Positions 49,867 through 58,331 are shown, counted from the stretch's first letter. The stretch is DNA of 64,000 bases from Lysobacter enzymogenes (GCF_023617245.1 NZ_CP067396.1:5607001-5671000), one strand, 5' to 3'. Notes: a model not told the origin generated them from the sequence alone. Translations and numbers: made by a program.

Positions 49867-50691
49867 CTATTGGGTGGACGGCGGGTTCGGTGCTGCGGCC
49901 TCGGGCGCGCCGAGCTTGACCATCAACTGGCCCAGGTTCGGCGGCTCCACGACGTCGAGACGACCGGATCGGTCTTTGGCGGGGTAGCCCCAGGGGTTGG
50001 CGGTGTGGCAGACGAAGGCGCGGTACGCGGCGCCCTCGGTGGCGGGAACTTCAGCCAGCGTGATCACCTCGTCCACGATGCCGGGCAGCTCCAGGCCGGT
50101 CTTCGAACCGTCGATCTGCAACTCATAGACGCGCCGGTTGAAGTCGTCCGTGCGCTCATCGAGGATGCCGACGAACCAAATGTGTTTTGCGCGCGCATGC
50201 TGGATGTGGGTCAGCCAACCCACCATCTCTTGCCCGAGCAGCCCGTAGGCACCGCGCGCGTCCGGCTTCCCAGTACGCTCCGAAAATCCCTGCGGCTGGC
50301 CTTTGCACCATTGCAAGCACAGTCGCCCGGCGACGGTGATCGAGTCGATGAAGAGCGTCCGGTACTTCGCCAGAGTCACCGGATCGCCGTATCGACGGCA
50401 TGCCTGGGCGTGATGCCCTTCGCTGAAAGGCTGGTCGTCGCGAAGCGCAGGATTGGGGCCGCCCAGCAAAACTGCGATGTCGCGGCACTCCTCCCACGTC
50501 CGCGGCCGCAGGCTGTCCCCAGGCCAAGTCTTGACGGCCAGGTCGCCGGCCTCGATGTCGACAAAGAGCGTCGATCCCGCATCGAGCGTCCACAATTGGG
50601 ACGTCTTGCCCAGGCCCCAACGCCCGACCAGGACGCCCTTGACGCCCCGCGGCTCGGCCAGCCGCTGGTCCGCCGTGATGATCGGCAACAT
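49867..50691 (-). CDS. Sak4-like RecA-fold ATPase
   Basis: The 274-residue protein has Walker A VKGVLVGRWGLGKTSQLWTL near residue 20, FVDIEAGDLAVKTWPGDSLR, Walker B YRTLFIDSITVAGRLCLQWC and a RecA-like core. This matches the Sak4 family of phage single-strand annealing recombinases, which act with ssDNA-binding proteins. It follows the 50732-51193 gene in the early operon. Confidence 0.8.
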   Translation of the reverse strand: MLPIITADQRLAEPRGVKGVLVGRWGLGKTSQLWTLDAGSTLFVDIEAGDLAVKTWPGDSLRPRTWEECRDIAVLLGGPNPALRDDQPFSEGHHAQACRRYGDPVTLAKYRTLFIDSITVAGRLCLQWCKGQPQGFSERTGKPDARGAYGLLGQEMVGWLTHIQHARAKHIWFVGILDERTDDFNRRVYELQIDGSKTGLELPGIVDEVITLAEVPATEGAAYRAFVCHTANPWGYPAKDRSGRLDVVEPPNLGQLMVKLGAPEAAAPNPPSTQ

Positions 50692-50731
50692 GCTCTACCT
50701 ATCTCCAGAATTTGAGACTTTCGTCAATTTT

Positions 50732-51193
50732 TCAGTCTTGGGCCGGTGCCAAGCGGTACACCGGTTTGCCCGGCTTGAGCGTGCGGGCGGAGTCGAAGGA
50801 AGCGCGCATTGACGCCGGCCACGCGCTGTACTTGGCCTCGCTGACCCGGTAGCTGATCTCCACGAACTCGCCGGGGTTTTCCCCGGCTGCCCGGATGCGC
50901 TCCACGATCGCGGCGAGCCGCGCTTGATCCCACTCGACTCGCTTGGGCAGTTCGACGCTGATCCGGTGGTCACCGTCGACCAAGTGGACCGTGCCGGTGT
51001 CCTTGCCCGCGGCCCGCCGCGCATCCGCCGCCAACTGCCGGTATCGATGATCCAGGGCCTGGTCGATTGCATCCGCGTCGGCGCGGGCGCTCGCGACCGC
51101 GGCGTCCGCAGACCGTTTCAGCTGGTACAGAACCTCGACGTCCAGTTTCGCCAGGTCCGACGCCGACCGGCTTTGGTACGGCAACGCCGTCAT
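50732..51193 (-). CDS. Early phage hypothetical protein, coiled-coil
   Basis: The ATG at 51193 gives 153 residues (MTALPYQSRSASDLAKLDVE). The N-terminal ~60 residues form a probable coiled coil (LKRSADAAVASARADADAID). The C-terminal part, VEWDQARLAAIVERIRAAGE and VEISYRVSEAKYSAWPASMR, resembles small proteins found beside phage recombination ATPases. It overlaps the HTH gene stop by four bases. Function unknown. Confidence 0.65.
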   Translation of the reverse strand: MTALPYQSRSASDLAKLDVEVLYQLKRSADAAVASARADADAIDQALDHRYRQLAADARRAAGKDTGTVHLVDGDHRISVELPKRVEWDQARLAAIVERIRAAGENPGEFVEISYRVSEAKYSAWPASMRASFDSARTLKPGKPVYRLAPAQD

Positions 51194-51396
51194 GCCGGAA
51201 CCTCGGCGCGCTCGACGGTCGAGCTCCGGAGCGACGCAGCTTCGTACTGCTCGATGTCGTCGCGTCGATAGCGAACGTGCTGCCCAACCTTCATGTAGCG
51301 AGGGCCGATGCCTTCGCATCGCCACCGCTCCAACGTCTTCTCGGGAATGTCCCAGTGCTTCGACAACTCGGCGGTCGAAAGATGTCCCGTACCCAT
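51190..51396 (-). CDS. Excisionase-like HTH protein
   Basis: The 68-residue protein (MGTGHLSTAELSKHWDIPEK) has a MerR/HTH_17-type winged helix: LSTAELSKHWDIPEKTLERW, then RYMKVGQHVRYRRDDIEQYE. AGGAG precedes the ATG; the long upstream extension is rejected. It is the first gene of the minus-strand early operon and lies next to a cluster of TAGCAA-type sites, so it could be a recombination directionality factor or an early regulator. Confidence 0.72.
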   Translation of the reverse strand: MGTGHLSTAELSKHWDIPEKTLERWRCEGIGPRYMKVGQHVRYRRDDIEQYEAASLRSSTVERAEVPA

Positions 51397-52018
51397 GCCG
51401 CTGCTCCTTGTGATCGGCTTGTCATGCCGTGCAACAAGCGTCCACCAAGCGTGGCTAGCGACGTAAGAGGGCAACGAGCTAGCGATACATGAGCAATGCG
51501 CGAGCAACCGCAACCCGCTTGTTCGGATAGCAATCTTGCTAGAAGTTGGCGTGCGCGAGGCTAGCAATCGCGGCCGATTGCTCACAAAATCGGACGAAAA
51601 ACGGCCCGAATCAGAACGCAAGATGAATCAAACCGGCATTCGCGCGAACAAAGGGTTGACCGACGCGCATGTGCGGTTGCGTGCGCGTTCGACCGCAGGC
51701 TAGGCTTGATTCAGCAACACGATCAAACAACAAGAAAGTGGCTTGCCCCCAAAGGCCCTCTATGCGCAACGGATTGTTTCAAGTCGCCAGTCTGGCGACG
51801 TTTCTCGGTGACCGAGACCTCTCTCTGCATCACCACGCACTCGCAGCCCTCGTGGCGCGACGTCTATGCGATCGCTCGCGGTCGCGTACTGCACAACAGC
51901 TGATACCCATTTAAAGCGGAAGACTTTCCGCCTCTTCGATATCAAAGCAGCTTCCGCTTTTTCGGGCGTTGTCAGCCCGACGGGCAGCTTTTGCCCGCTC
52001 ATTTGGTAGGGACGTAAC
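51397..52018. other. Divergent control region of the prophage
   Basis: No gene is convincingly supported in these 622 bases; small plus-strand frames at 51669-51914 and 51706-51903 look incidental. The stretch contains a cluster of TAGCAA/GAGCAA sites at 51450-51585 (listed separately). It also has a 10-bp inverted repeat (51913-51922 with 51951-51960, AAAGCGGAAG) followed by T-rich DNA that resembles an attenuator upstream of the plus-strand recombinase operon. Confidence 0.5.
51450..51585. promoter_or_regulatory. Operator-like cluster of TAGCAA/GAGCAA sites
   Basis: At least six related sites occur here, including two dyads: TAGCAA-TC-TTGCTA at 51528-51541 and AGCAATCG-CGGC-CGATTGCT at 51563-51582. 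The others are single GCTAGCGA or GAGCAA copies at about 51453, 51479, 51491 and 51502. The arrangement is what a phage repressor with multiple operators would leave between the divergent early and recombinase operons. Confidence 0.5.
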
Positions 52019-52957
52019 GTGCTTGACCGATTCATTAGCTGGTTCGAAATCGAACCGGCCAGTGCCCTGCTGCCCTACGACGGCTGGGCCATGAGCAAAT
52101 TCGTAGACCTCGGTGCGCTCACGCCTCCGCGGCGAACGCGACAGGTGCTTTGCCATGCCTGTGGCGATCAGCACCCGCGTCAGTTGCCTTTGTGGGCAGA
52201 TCCCGAGGTGACCTGCGGCACGTGCGGCAGCAAGCAAGTGGAGCTGATCTCCGACCACATGTCCGTGCAGATCCGCCTTCCCTGGCTTCCGTCCACGTTC
52301 GCCCGGCTCCTCAGTGGGCCCACGGCCGTACCCATGGAACTGATCCCGGAGCGGCTATGGCGACTGACAACCACGACGACAAGTGCTGGACGCGCACCCG
52401 TCTACCTGCTGCGTTCGGGCTGGCACATCGATCAGCTTGGGATCAAAGCGGTCCTCGGGCAGGAGGAGAGCGCGCGCCAGATTCTCATCACCTCGAGCTT
52501 GCTGTTGAACGATCAGATCTCCACCAGCCACCGCATTGTGATTCCCATGGATGAAGCGATCAGGATCGAGACCGAAGGCATCCAGCTCAATCACCGTCGC
52601 CTCGGGACCGTGGTGACCGCGCCGCTTCCGCTGTGGTTCACCTTGGAGCCGCCGTACAACCGCTTGATCCTGGGCGGCGAGACTTTGGTACTTCGGCGTA
52701 AGCAGAAACGCTTCATGCGGTTGCTTAAGGAGAAGCATGCGATCGGCTTCCCTTCGTTCGACTGGCGAGAGCTTGCCGAAGAGTGCAAGTACTCGCGGCA
52801 GATCACCAGCCTGAGCCAGATTTTCTCCGACGAAGTCCGCAGATTTATCGACAGCGGCCACGGCCACGTTTGGATCAGGAAAGAAGCTGTTCCGCGCGTA
52901 ATCGACGCACCACCCAACAATGTCGAACTCCAAGATGACCAATCCCAAATCGACTGA
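52019..52957 (+). CDS. Zinc-ribbon protein at the head of the recombinase operon
   Basis: The 312-residue protein starts at GTG 52019 after GGTAGGGAC. A zinc ribbon is visible at about 44-70 (VLCHACGDQH...VTCGTCGSKQVEL). The middle is beta-rich, and the C-terminal part contains a possible winged helix (KQKRFMRLLKEKHAIGFPSF, then CKYSRQITSLSQIFSDEVRR). It is a candidate DNA-binding regulator of the lysogeny/recombination module. No definite family is recognised. Confidence 0.62.
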   Translation: MLDRFISWFEIEPASALLPYDGWAMSKFVDLGALTPPRRTRQVLCHACGDQHPRQLPLWADPEVTCGTCGSKQVELISDHMSVQIRLPWLPSTFARLLSGPTAVPMELIPERLWRLTTTTTSAGRAPVYLLRSGWHIDQLGIKAVLGQEESARQILITSSLLLNDQISTSHRIVIPMDEAIRIETEGIQLNHRRLGTVVTAPLPLWFTLEPPYNRLILGGETLVLRRKQKRFMRLLKEKHAIGFPSFDWRELAEECKYSRQITSLSQIFSDEVRRFIDSGHGHVWIRKEAVPRVIDAPPNNVELQDDQSQID

Positions 52958-53111
52958 ACTCGCGCGCCTTCGCATGGTTGCGCAGTTGATCGCACGCGGC
53001 GTCCTTCGCCTTCGCGGAATTCACGCGAAATCCACGCCCGTGGACCTTGATAACGCGCGGGAACCGAGGGTCTATGTGCCTCCCCCCAACCAAAACCGGA
53101 GAGACACATGA
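52920..53111 (+). CDS. Small protein of the recombinase module
   Basis: The 63-residue product (MSNSKMTNPKSTELARLRMV) overlaps the previous gene by 38 bases and ends inside the DUF2924 start. ELARLRMVAQLIARGVLRLR is a helical segment common in the tiny proteins that precede DUF2924-recombinase modules in prophages. Its role is unknown. A start at MTNPKST, five codons on, is possible. Confidence 0.55.
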   Translation: MSNSKMTNPKSTELARLRMVAQLIARGVLRLRGIHAKSTPVDLDNAREPRVYVPPPNQNRRDT

Positions 53112-53581
53112 AACCCAAATCGCGCGGGCACATCGACACTGCAGCGAAGATCGCCGCGCTGGAAGGAATGAAATGGATCGAACTGAAAGCCCTGTGGGCC
53201 GACTTGTTCGGTCGCGAGCCTGGCATCAACAATCGTCGATATGTCGAACGTCGGCTGACGCATCGCCTGCAAGAGGAAGCCGCCCGCCACGACAAAGGTG
53301 AACTTCTGTCCTCGAACGAACGGCGTATCCGCCACTTGATAGATACCGGGCGTGTTCGACCGCGCAGCGGAAGCACGGCACGACAAGGCACCGTTCTCAC
53401 GCGGGAATACCAGGGTGTCCTGCACTCGGTCCGTGTGCTCGACAACGGCACCTTCGAGTACGCCGGACAAGCCTATCGCAGCCTGTCGGCAATTGCCCGC
53501 CAGATCACCGGAACGCAGTGGTCGGGCCCGGCGTTCTTTGGCCTGCGCGGCATCCACCATCGCAAGGAAGGAAGGAAATGA
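53108..53581 (+). CDS. DUF2924 protein
   Basis: The 157-residue basic protein matches DUF2924: AKIAALEGMKWIELKALWAD, FGREPGINNRRYVERRLTHR, then TVLTREYQGVLHSVRVLDNG and FEYAGQAYRSLSAIARQITG...WSGPAFFGL. DUF2924 proteins are nearly always encoded just before a serine recombinase in prophages and are thought to assist it. It overlaps both neighbours by four bases. Confidence 0.85.
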   Translation: MKPKSRGHIDTAAKIAALEGMKWIELKALWADLFGREPGINNRRYVERRLTHRLQEEAARHDKGELLSSNERRIRHLIDTGRVRPRSGSTARQGTVLTREYQGVLHSVRVLDNGTFEYAGQAYRSLSAIARQITGTQWSGPAFFGLRGIHHRKEGRK

Positions 53582-53952
53582 AACTGACGCCATTTTGCCC
53601 CGTCGCCATCTACGCGCGCAGCGGCGAACCCGATCCAAAGTCGATTGCCGAGCAGTGCGCGGAGGCGATCCAGTACGCCCGCACGGTGCTAGGCGCGACC
53701 GCCACAGTGGCCTACAGCGACGACGGCTATACAGGGAGAACATTGGCCCGCCCCGCGCTCCAGACTCTGCTCCATCACGTGTGGTGCGGTCACGTTCGCA
53801 CCATCGTCGTCACCAGCCCCTGCCGACTGACTCAGGTCCATCTGGATCACCTCCGCCTGCAATCCCGGTTCGAACAAGCCAATGCGAAGGTCGTGGTGGC
53901 GAAGACTCCCTTCCGTTTCCCCGCCCATCTCGCTACGGAGCCCGCCGCATGA
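53578..53952 (+). CDS. Degenerate serine-recombinase catalytic domain, copy 1
   Basis: This 124-residue protein keeps the resolvase core layout: FCPVAIYARSGEPDPKSIAE, then AYSDDGYTGRTLARPALQTL and IVVTSPCRLTQVHLDHLRLQ. The catalytic pattern YARVS is altered to YARSG, and the RLSR arginine motif is changed to RLTQ. The DNA-binding and coiled-coil parts are absent. It is coupled to DUF2924 and to the second copy by ATGA overlaps, so it appears maintained as a separate subunit. Confidence 0.75.
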   Translation: MKLTPFCPVAIYARSGEPDPKSIAEQCAEAIQYARTVLGATATVAYSDDGYTGRTLARPALQTLLHHVWCGHVRTIVVTSPCRLTQVHLDHLRLQSRFEQANAKVVVAKTPFRFPAHLATEPAA

Positions 53953-54317
53953 ACGAGAACGCCAATCCGCTGCGCATCGCTATCTACTGCCATACGCATA
54001 CGCAGAACCCAATCCAAATCGACTATCAACGCGCGGTTGTCATGGACACGGTTCTGCGCTGCGCCGATGTGCCGCCTGAGATCACCGTCTATGCGGACAA
54101 TGGGTTTTGTCCCAGCACGCAGGTGCGGCCCGCATTCCAACGACTTCTCCAATCCGTCGCGGAAGGTGAAACGGACTGCATCGCGGTCAATCACTGGGAC
54201 CATCTGAGCGTTCCCGGCCCCGACGCGGACGCGCTGCTGCGATTCTTCCGGAAACATGAGGTATTGGTGATCGAATGTCGCGCCCAGCCCGCCATCATCG
54301 TGAGGATCGCGGCGTGA
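53949..54317 (+). CDS. Degenerate serine-recombinase catalytic domain, copy 2
   Basis: This 122-residue protein shows the same fold order: NPLRIAIYCHTHTQNPIQID, ITVYADNGFCPSTQVRPAFQ and CIAVNHWDHLSVPGPDADAL. It has no catalytic serine and no RLSR arginines. The reading frame is clean and overlaps both neighbours (ATGA, GTGA), which argues against a decaying pseudogene. It may assist or restrain the active recombinase that follows. Confidence 0.72.
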   Translation: MNENANPLRIAIYCHTHTQNPIQIDYQRAVVMDTVLRCADVPPEITVYADNGFCPSTQVRPAFQRLLQSVAEGETDCIAVNHWDHLSVPGPDADALLRFFRKHEVLVIECRAQPAIIVRIAA

Positions 54318-55648
54318 ACGCCCTACCCGCAAAGCGCCTGCGCTGCGCGGTCTACACCCGCGTCTCCACCGAGGAGGGGCTGGGCCAGGCCTACACCTCC
54401 ATCGACGCGCAACGCGATGCGGGGGAAGCCTACATCGCCAGCCGTCGAACCGAAGGATGGGTTCAGGTCAGCGAGTATTACGATGACGGCGGTTTCTCCG
54501 GCGGAACCCTGGAGCGGCCTGCACTAAAACGGCTCCTCGCCGATATCGAGGCCGGCCGAATCGACGTCATCGTGGCCTACAAGCTGGACCGCCTGAGCCG
54601 ATCGCTGTTCGACTTCGCGGAACTGGTCAAAGTGTTCGAACGCTGCAACGTCACCTTCGTCTCGGTCACCCAGCACTTCAATACCACCGACGCGATGGGG
54701 CGGATGCTTCTGAACATTCTGCTGACGTTCGCGCAGTTCGAACGCGAGCTGACCTCCGAACGTATCCGCGACAAGTTTATCGCCAGCAAGCGCAAGGGCC
54801 TGTGGATGCACGGCATCCCGCCGCTCGGCTACGACATCAAGGACCGGCGCCTGGCCGTCAATACGGGCGAGGCCGAACGGGTCCGCTGGATCTTCGAACG
54901 CTTTATTGAGCATCGGTCGATCCAGAAGGTGGCCGAGGATGCGCTGGTCCACGAGTACCGAAACAAGTCGTGGACGACCGCCGCCGGCCGGAATTTGCTG
55001 GGGCATGTCCTCGACAAGGGCGCGATCCACAAGATCCTGCACAACCGCACGTATCTGGGGCACATCAAGCATCGCGACATGGAGTTCGAGAACACCCACC
55101 CTGCGATCGTCAGCACCGAGACGTGGGGGCAGGCGCAGGCCATCTTGAAGGTCAACGGCCGCACCCGCGCCAACCAAGCACGCGCCAACGTCGATTTCTT
55201 GCTGAAAGGACTGCTGTTCGACGCCACCGGCCGGGCGCTAAGTCCTTGGCACACGGTCAGCGCCAGCGGCCGAATGTATCGCTATTACCTTACCCAAGAG
55301 CTTATGGAACGCGGGCGCGCCGCAAAGTCCACCCTGCCGCGTTTGCCCGCCAGCGAGATCGAGGCCCTCGTCGTCGCCCATCTGCGGGATGTCATGCGGG
55401 CCCCACAGATGAGCAGCGCGGTGTTGGGCTACGTGCGCGAGCAGGCTCCGTCCCTGGACGAGGCGGCAGTGACCGTCGCCCTCCGGCGAACGGATCGCAT
55501 CTGGGATGCGCTCTTCCCCGCTGAGCAACGGCGGCTCGTCACCCAGCTTGTGGAGAAGGTCATTGTGACACCGGACCAAGTGGAAATCCGGCTCCAGCCG
55601 CTCGGCTTTCAGCTCTTCCCCGGCGCGGGCGAAAGTAGGGCTGCATGA
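54314..55648 (+). CDS. Serine recombinase (phage integrase)
   Basis: I start at GTG 54314, overlapping the previous stop; ATG 54275 lies inside the upstream gene. The 444-residue protein has catalytic S18 in RCAVYTRVSTEEGLG, YYDDGGFSGGTLERPALKRL and IVAYKLDRLSRSLFDFAELV. The long helix LLNILLTFAQFERELTSERI and the recombinase domain (NKSWTTAAGRNLLGHVLDKG, VDFLLKGLLFDATGRALSPW) follow. The usual zinc-ribbon cysteines are missing. It should catalyse integration and excision of the prophage. Confidence 0.88.
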   Translation: MNALPAKRLRCAVYTRVSTEEGLGQAYTSIDAQRDAGEAYIASRRTEGWVQVSEYYDDGGFSGGTLERPALKRLLADIEAGRIDVIVAYKLDRLSRSLFDFAELVKVFERCNVTFVSVTQHFNTTDAMGRMLLNILLTFAQFERELTSERIRDKFIASKRKGLWMHGIPPLGYDIKDRRLAVNTGEAERVRWIFERFIEHRSIQKVAEDALVHEYRNKSWTTAAGRNLLGHVLDKGAIHKILHNRTYLGHIKHRDMEFENTHPAIVSTETWGQAQAILKVNGRTRANQARANVDFLLKGLLFDATGRALSPWHTVSASGRMYRYYLTQELMERGRAAKSTLPRLPASEIEALVVAHLRDVMRAPQMSSAVLGYVREQAPSLDEAAVTVALRRTDRIWDALFPAEQRRLVTQLVEKVIVTPDQVEIRLQPLGFQLFPGAGESRAA

Positions 55649-56097
55649 CCGCCGCCACCATTATCCCCGGGGGTCGACCACGCGTCGTTCAAACCAGCGA
55701 CGGCGCCGCTGCGGTACTGGTGCCCATTCAACTCCGGCGGCGTTCGGGACAACGCAAACTGCGCTCTGGCGCGGTCCCCGTCACCGGGACGCCGCCGGAA
55801 CTGACCGCGATGCAACAGGCGCTCGCACGAGGCTTTCGCTGGCGCGAAATGCTGGACGCGGGGGATGTCCCGTCCATGACGGAGATCGCCGAGAAGAACG
55901 GGACTGATCCCAGCTACGTGGCTCGAATGATCAACGTTACGTTCCTGGCACCCGAGATTATCGAAGCCATTCTTGACGACACGCTGCCCGACATTCGGCT
56001 TGCGGATATCGCAGTGGGCTTTCCCCTGCTTTGGCCGGAACAACTCGAGTGGCTCCGGCATCGAAAAGGTGCGTTTTGGCGCCCAAGTGCCCGATGA
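55645..56097 (+). CDS. HTH protein coupled to the recombinase
   Basis: The 150-residue product (MTAATIIPGGRPRVVQTSDG) overlaps the recombinase stop by four bases. It contains a ParB/KorB-like HTH (PSMTEIAEKNGTDPSYVARM) followed by LAPEIIEAILDDTLPDIRLA. Such proteins regularly end the DUF2924-recombinase operon and could be directionality factors or regulators. The exact role is unknown. Confidence 0.68.
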   Translation: MTAATIIPGGRPRVVQTSDGAAAVLVPIQLRRRSGQRKLRSGAVPVTGTPPELTAMQQALARGFRWREMLDAGDVPSMTEIAEKNGTDPSYVARMINVTFLAPEIIEAILDDTLPDIRLADIAVGFPLLWPEQLEWLRHRKGAFWRPSAR

Positions 56098-56133
56098 ATT
56101 ACCCTGCTAACGTGAACAAAATAAGGATGCTCC

Positions 56134-56754
56134 ATGCCCAACATCGCTTCGGTACTGAAAAGTGAAGTCGCGCGCTTGACGCGAAAGGAAGTTCGCGCCC
56201 AGGTCGATCCACTGCGCCAGCAGGTCGCAGCTCAGCGCAAGAGCATAGCGGCTCTGAAGCTCGATATCGCCAAGCTGCAGAAAGCGCTGAACGCGGCCGG
56301 GCGGTCGAAAACGCCTGCGCTGCCGGCGGGCGCCAGCGGGGACGGCTCGGCTGGTCAGGTACGGTTCTCGGCCAAAGGCCTGCTGAAGCTGCGCAAGCGC
56401 CTGGGCCTGTCGCGGGCTGCCTTTGCGCCCCTGCTGGGCGTGAGCGCCCCCGCCATCGCTACGTGGGAAAGCGGCGCCAGCCGGCCACGTCAGGCCTCCA
56501 TCGAGAAACTGGCGCTGGTGCGGAAATTAGGAAAGCGACAGGTCGATCAGCTTTTGGCCCAGCATGCTCCCAAGGCCAAAGCCGCCGGAAAGGTGACCAA
56601 GCGAGCTTCTCGAAAGCTGCCGCCCGTTAATGAAGCCGATCGCAAGACATCGGCGCGGCGCTCGGCTAAGAAGGCCGCCGCGACCAGCGGCAGGAAAGGC
56701 TCGCTCAAAAATCAATCTGCGAAAAGCGCCAGAGCAGCGGCCGCGGGCCAGTGA
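56134..56754 (+). CDS. XRE-type HTH protein with coiled coil and basic tail
   Basis: The 206-residue protein has an N-terminal coiled coil (MPNIASVLKSEVARLTRKEV to about 60) and an XRE HTH (LLKLRKRLGLSRAAFAPLLG, then VSAPAIATWESGASRPRQAS). A Lys/Ala/Arg-rich tail (about 145-206) resembles histone-like C-termini. It might compact prophage DNA or repress it. It is the best, though weak, repressor candidate in the prophage. Confidence 0.68.
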   Translation: MPNIASVLKSEVARLTRKEVRAQVDPLRQQVAAQRKSIAALKLDIAKLQKALNAAGRSKTPALPAGASGDGSAGQVRFSAKGLLKLRKRLGLSRAAFAPLLGVSAPAIATWESGASRPRQASIEKLALVRKLGKRQVDQLLAQHAPKAKAAGKVTKRASRKLPPVNEADRKTSARRSAKKAAATSGRKGSLKNQSAKSARAAAAGQ

Positions 56755-56781
56755 TCATCCAGCTATGAAGCCAAGCTTAGC

Positions 56782-56800
56782 CCCGCCGAACCTCGGCGGG
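56782..56800 (+). terminator. Hairpin after the XRE gene
   Basis: A perfect 8-bp stem (56782-56789 with 56793-56800, loop ACC) lies about 27 bases past the stop. Weak T content follows. It probably marks the end of the recombinase operon. Confidence 0.6.
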
Positions 56801-56913
56801 CGCTGAGCCGCAACCCCATTGCGCCCAGTACACGGCGGCACTAGGTTAATTTTTCTTTACCTTACCTCCCTTGACTAGTCGCTACTATGGCTTCGTTCTA
56901 GCCAGGGGGCGCA

Positions 56914-57603
56914 ATGAAACAACACAACAAACCGACCCGATCCATCGACATTCCGCTGCCCGAGCGAGTGCCGTTGTCCGGCGATGCCTTCTTCGTGCGC
57001 CTACCGACCCTCGCGGCCCTGGAGCGGTGCTGGGCTGAGCAGCGCGAGAGTCGGCCGTTCTCGGCAGAAGGAGTCGGCTTAACCACGGGCCAAAACTTCC
57101 TGAACTCCTATGAATGGATTTTCGCTCCTACCAAGGCGGCGCTTGTGGCCGCTCTTACCCGCTGGGAGGCAGTTGGTATTGGCATTCGCTGGTACGACTG
57201 GAAGGGCGACAGCAACACGACCTATACGTATGAAGAGCACTTCCGCGATTACGAGGAACGTCGCGAGAAACGTATCGCCGAGGGCATCTGGACCCTCCAA
57301 GACGAAGTCGACCATTTGGAGTACTCGCCGGAGCGCTATACCGGGGAATGGGTGCTGGACAACTTGCCCAATGAAGAGTCCATGGATAGCTGGTTCGATC
57401 TAGGCTTTCGAAGCCTCATCGATCGCAGCATGCCCGCAGGTGAGATCATCCGCATCATGCAAGAGCGGACGTTCGACCACTGGGAGGAGAGAGAGCTTTT
57501 TGACGTCAGGCTTCACGACCGGGAAGGCATGGACAAAGAGATCGAGTACTGGCAACAAGAACGCCTCGCCGGAGAGGACTACTATGGCAAAGAGAACGAG
57601 TAG
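56914..57603 (+). CDS. Hypothetical protein, cargo
   Basis: The 229-residue acidic protein (MKQHNKPTRSIDIPLPERVP) has an even Trp/Tyr/Glu-rich sequence, including SYEWIFAPTKAALVAALTRW and EYWQQERLAGEDYYGKENE. No signal peptide, membrane segment or known motif is seen. CAGGGGGC lies before the ATG. It stands alone on the plus strand between the recombinase operon and convergent minus-strand genes, a typical cargo position. Confidence 0.6.
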   Translation: MKQHNKPTRSIDIPLPERVPLSGDAFFVRLPTLAALERCWAEQRESRPFSAEGVGLTTGQNFLNSYEWIFAPTKAALVAALTRWEAVGIGIRWYDWKGDSNTTYTYEEHFRDYEERREKRIAEGIWTLQDEVDHLEYSPERYTGEWVLDNLPNEESMDSWFDLGFRSLIDRSMPAGEIIRIMQERTFDHWEERELFDVRLHDREGMDKEIEYWQQERLAGEDYYGKENE

Positions 57604-57618
57604 CCCATCGGATCGCAT

Positions 57619-58329
57619 TCACAAGTCCACCGTCCAACTCTCGTTGTACCCATCCGAGTAAATCAGCTTGGTGAACCCAAAAACCTTAGCCTGCTCGTCC
57701 AATTTCATCTCGTTCTGGAACTTGTAGACGAGCGGTTTCGACATCAGTACGTACTTCAGGCGCAGATGATCCTTCTTCGAACCTTCAACGCTGGTACGGA
57801 TGTCCAAGCCATTCTTAATGAAGTTCTCCTCAATAGTCGAGGCATAGATCGTTCGCTGCTGTTGCCCAACCTTTGTAAACAGCGCATCAGCCCGGGCTGC
57901 TAACGCTCGCTCGGCTTTCACCTTAGACTTCTCGTACTGCGCGCGAACCAGCCCGAGCTTGAGCAGATCAGCAGTGGAATCTTCCAGCTGCGATTTCGTG
58001 CCGTAGTACTTCTTCAGCTTCTGCGCATTTTCCTTCAGCCGCGCCTCTACGCCGTCGACGGTTTGGACGGCCTCGGTTAACTTGGCCGCAGGGTCAAGCT
58101 GAACTGCAGGCGCTGCCGGCGTTGCGGTCGGGGCCTGCGAGGGCGCGCTAGGGGTGTCCACCTGGTCTGAGCAGCCCTTCGCCATCATCGACAAAACGCC
58201 AAATCCGATCACTACCAAGATCACGATGGCGCAACCAGACGTCTTCTTGGGCTTGGCTCCGCACTGGGGGCACGCCTGGGCGGTGGCGCTAATCTGGGCT
58301 TTGCATTCCTTGCAGGTGGTCAGTGCCAT
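57619..58329 (-). CDS. Zinc-ribbon membrane-anchored protein
   Basis: I start at ATG 58329. The 236-residue protein begins MALTTCKECKAQISATAQAC and has a four-Cys zinc ribbon (CKEC...CPQCG), one hydrophobic helix (about 36-52) and a Pro/Ala-rich linker. A charged coiled-coil region and a strand-rich C-terminus (HLRLKYVLMSKPLVYKFQNE) follow. The architecture is common in uncharacterised membrane proteins. Its 5' end is partly duplicated at 59478-59609. Confidence 0.68.
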   Translation of the reverse strand: MALTTCKECKAQISATAQACPQCGAKPKKTSGCAIVILVVIGFGVLSMMAKGCSDQVDTPSAPSQAPTATPAAPAVQLDPAAKLTEAVQTVDGVEARLKENAQKLKKYYGTKSQLEDSTADLLKLGLVRAQYEKSKVKAERALAARADALFTKVGQQQRTIYASTIEENFIKNGLDIRTSVEGSKKDHLRLKYVLMSKPLVYKFQNEMKLDEQAKVFGFTKLIYSDGYNESWTVDL

Positions 58330-58331
58330 GT

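Larger units (their letters stand above)
15479..56800. mobile_element. Lambda-like siphoprophage, ~41 kb, serine-recombinase type
   Basis: Structural, lysis, replication and recombination genes run on the minus strand from 51.4 kb to 15.5 kb, with an integrase-type serine recombinase module on the plus strand at 52.0-56.8 kb. All head, tail and lysis modules are present and open, so the prophage looks intact. The boundaries are approximate. Serine recombinases use very short core sites, and I could not pick an attL/attR pair by eye. Genes at 56.9-59.6 kb could also be prophage cargo. Confidence 0.8.

Noticed and set aside
51669..51914. Small plus-strand frames in the prophage control region
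   Set aside because: Two overlapping frames of similar length, no ribosome site and no recognisable pattern; left as non-coding.
15419..56913. Prophage attL/attR core
   Set aside because: Only trivial 5-8 base matches were found between the spaces at 15419-15478 and 56755-56913; a serine recombinase core cannot be fixed by eye.
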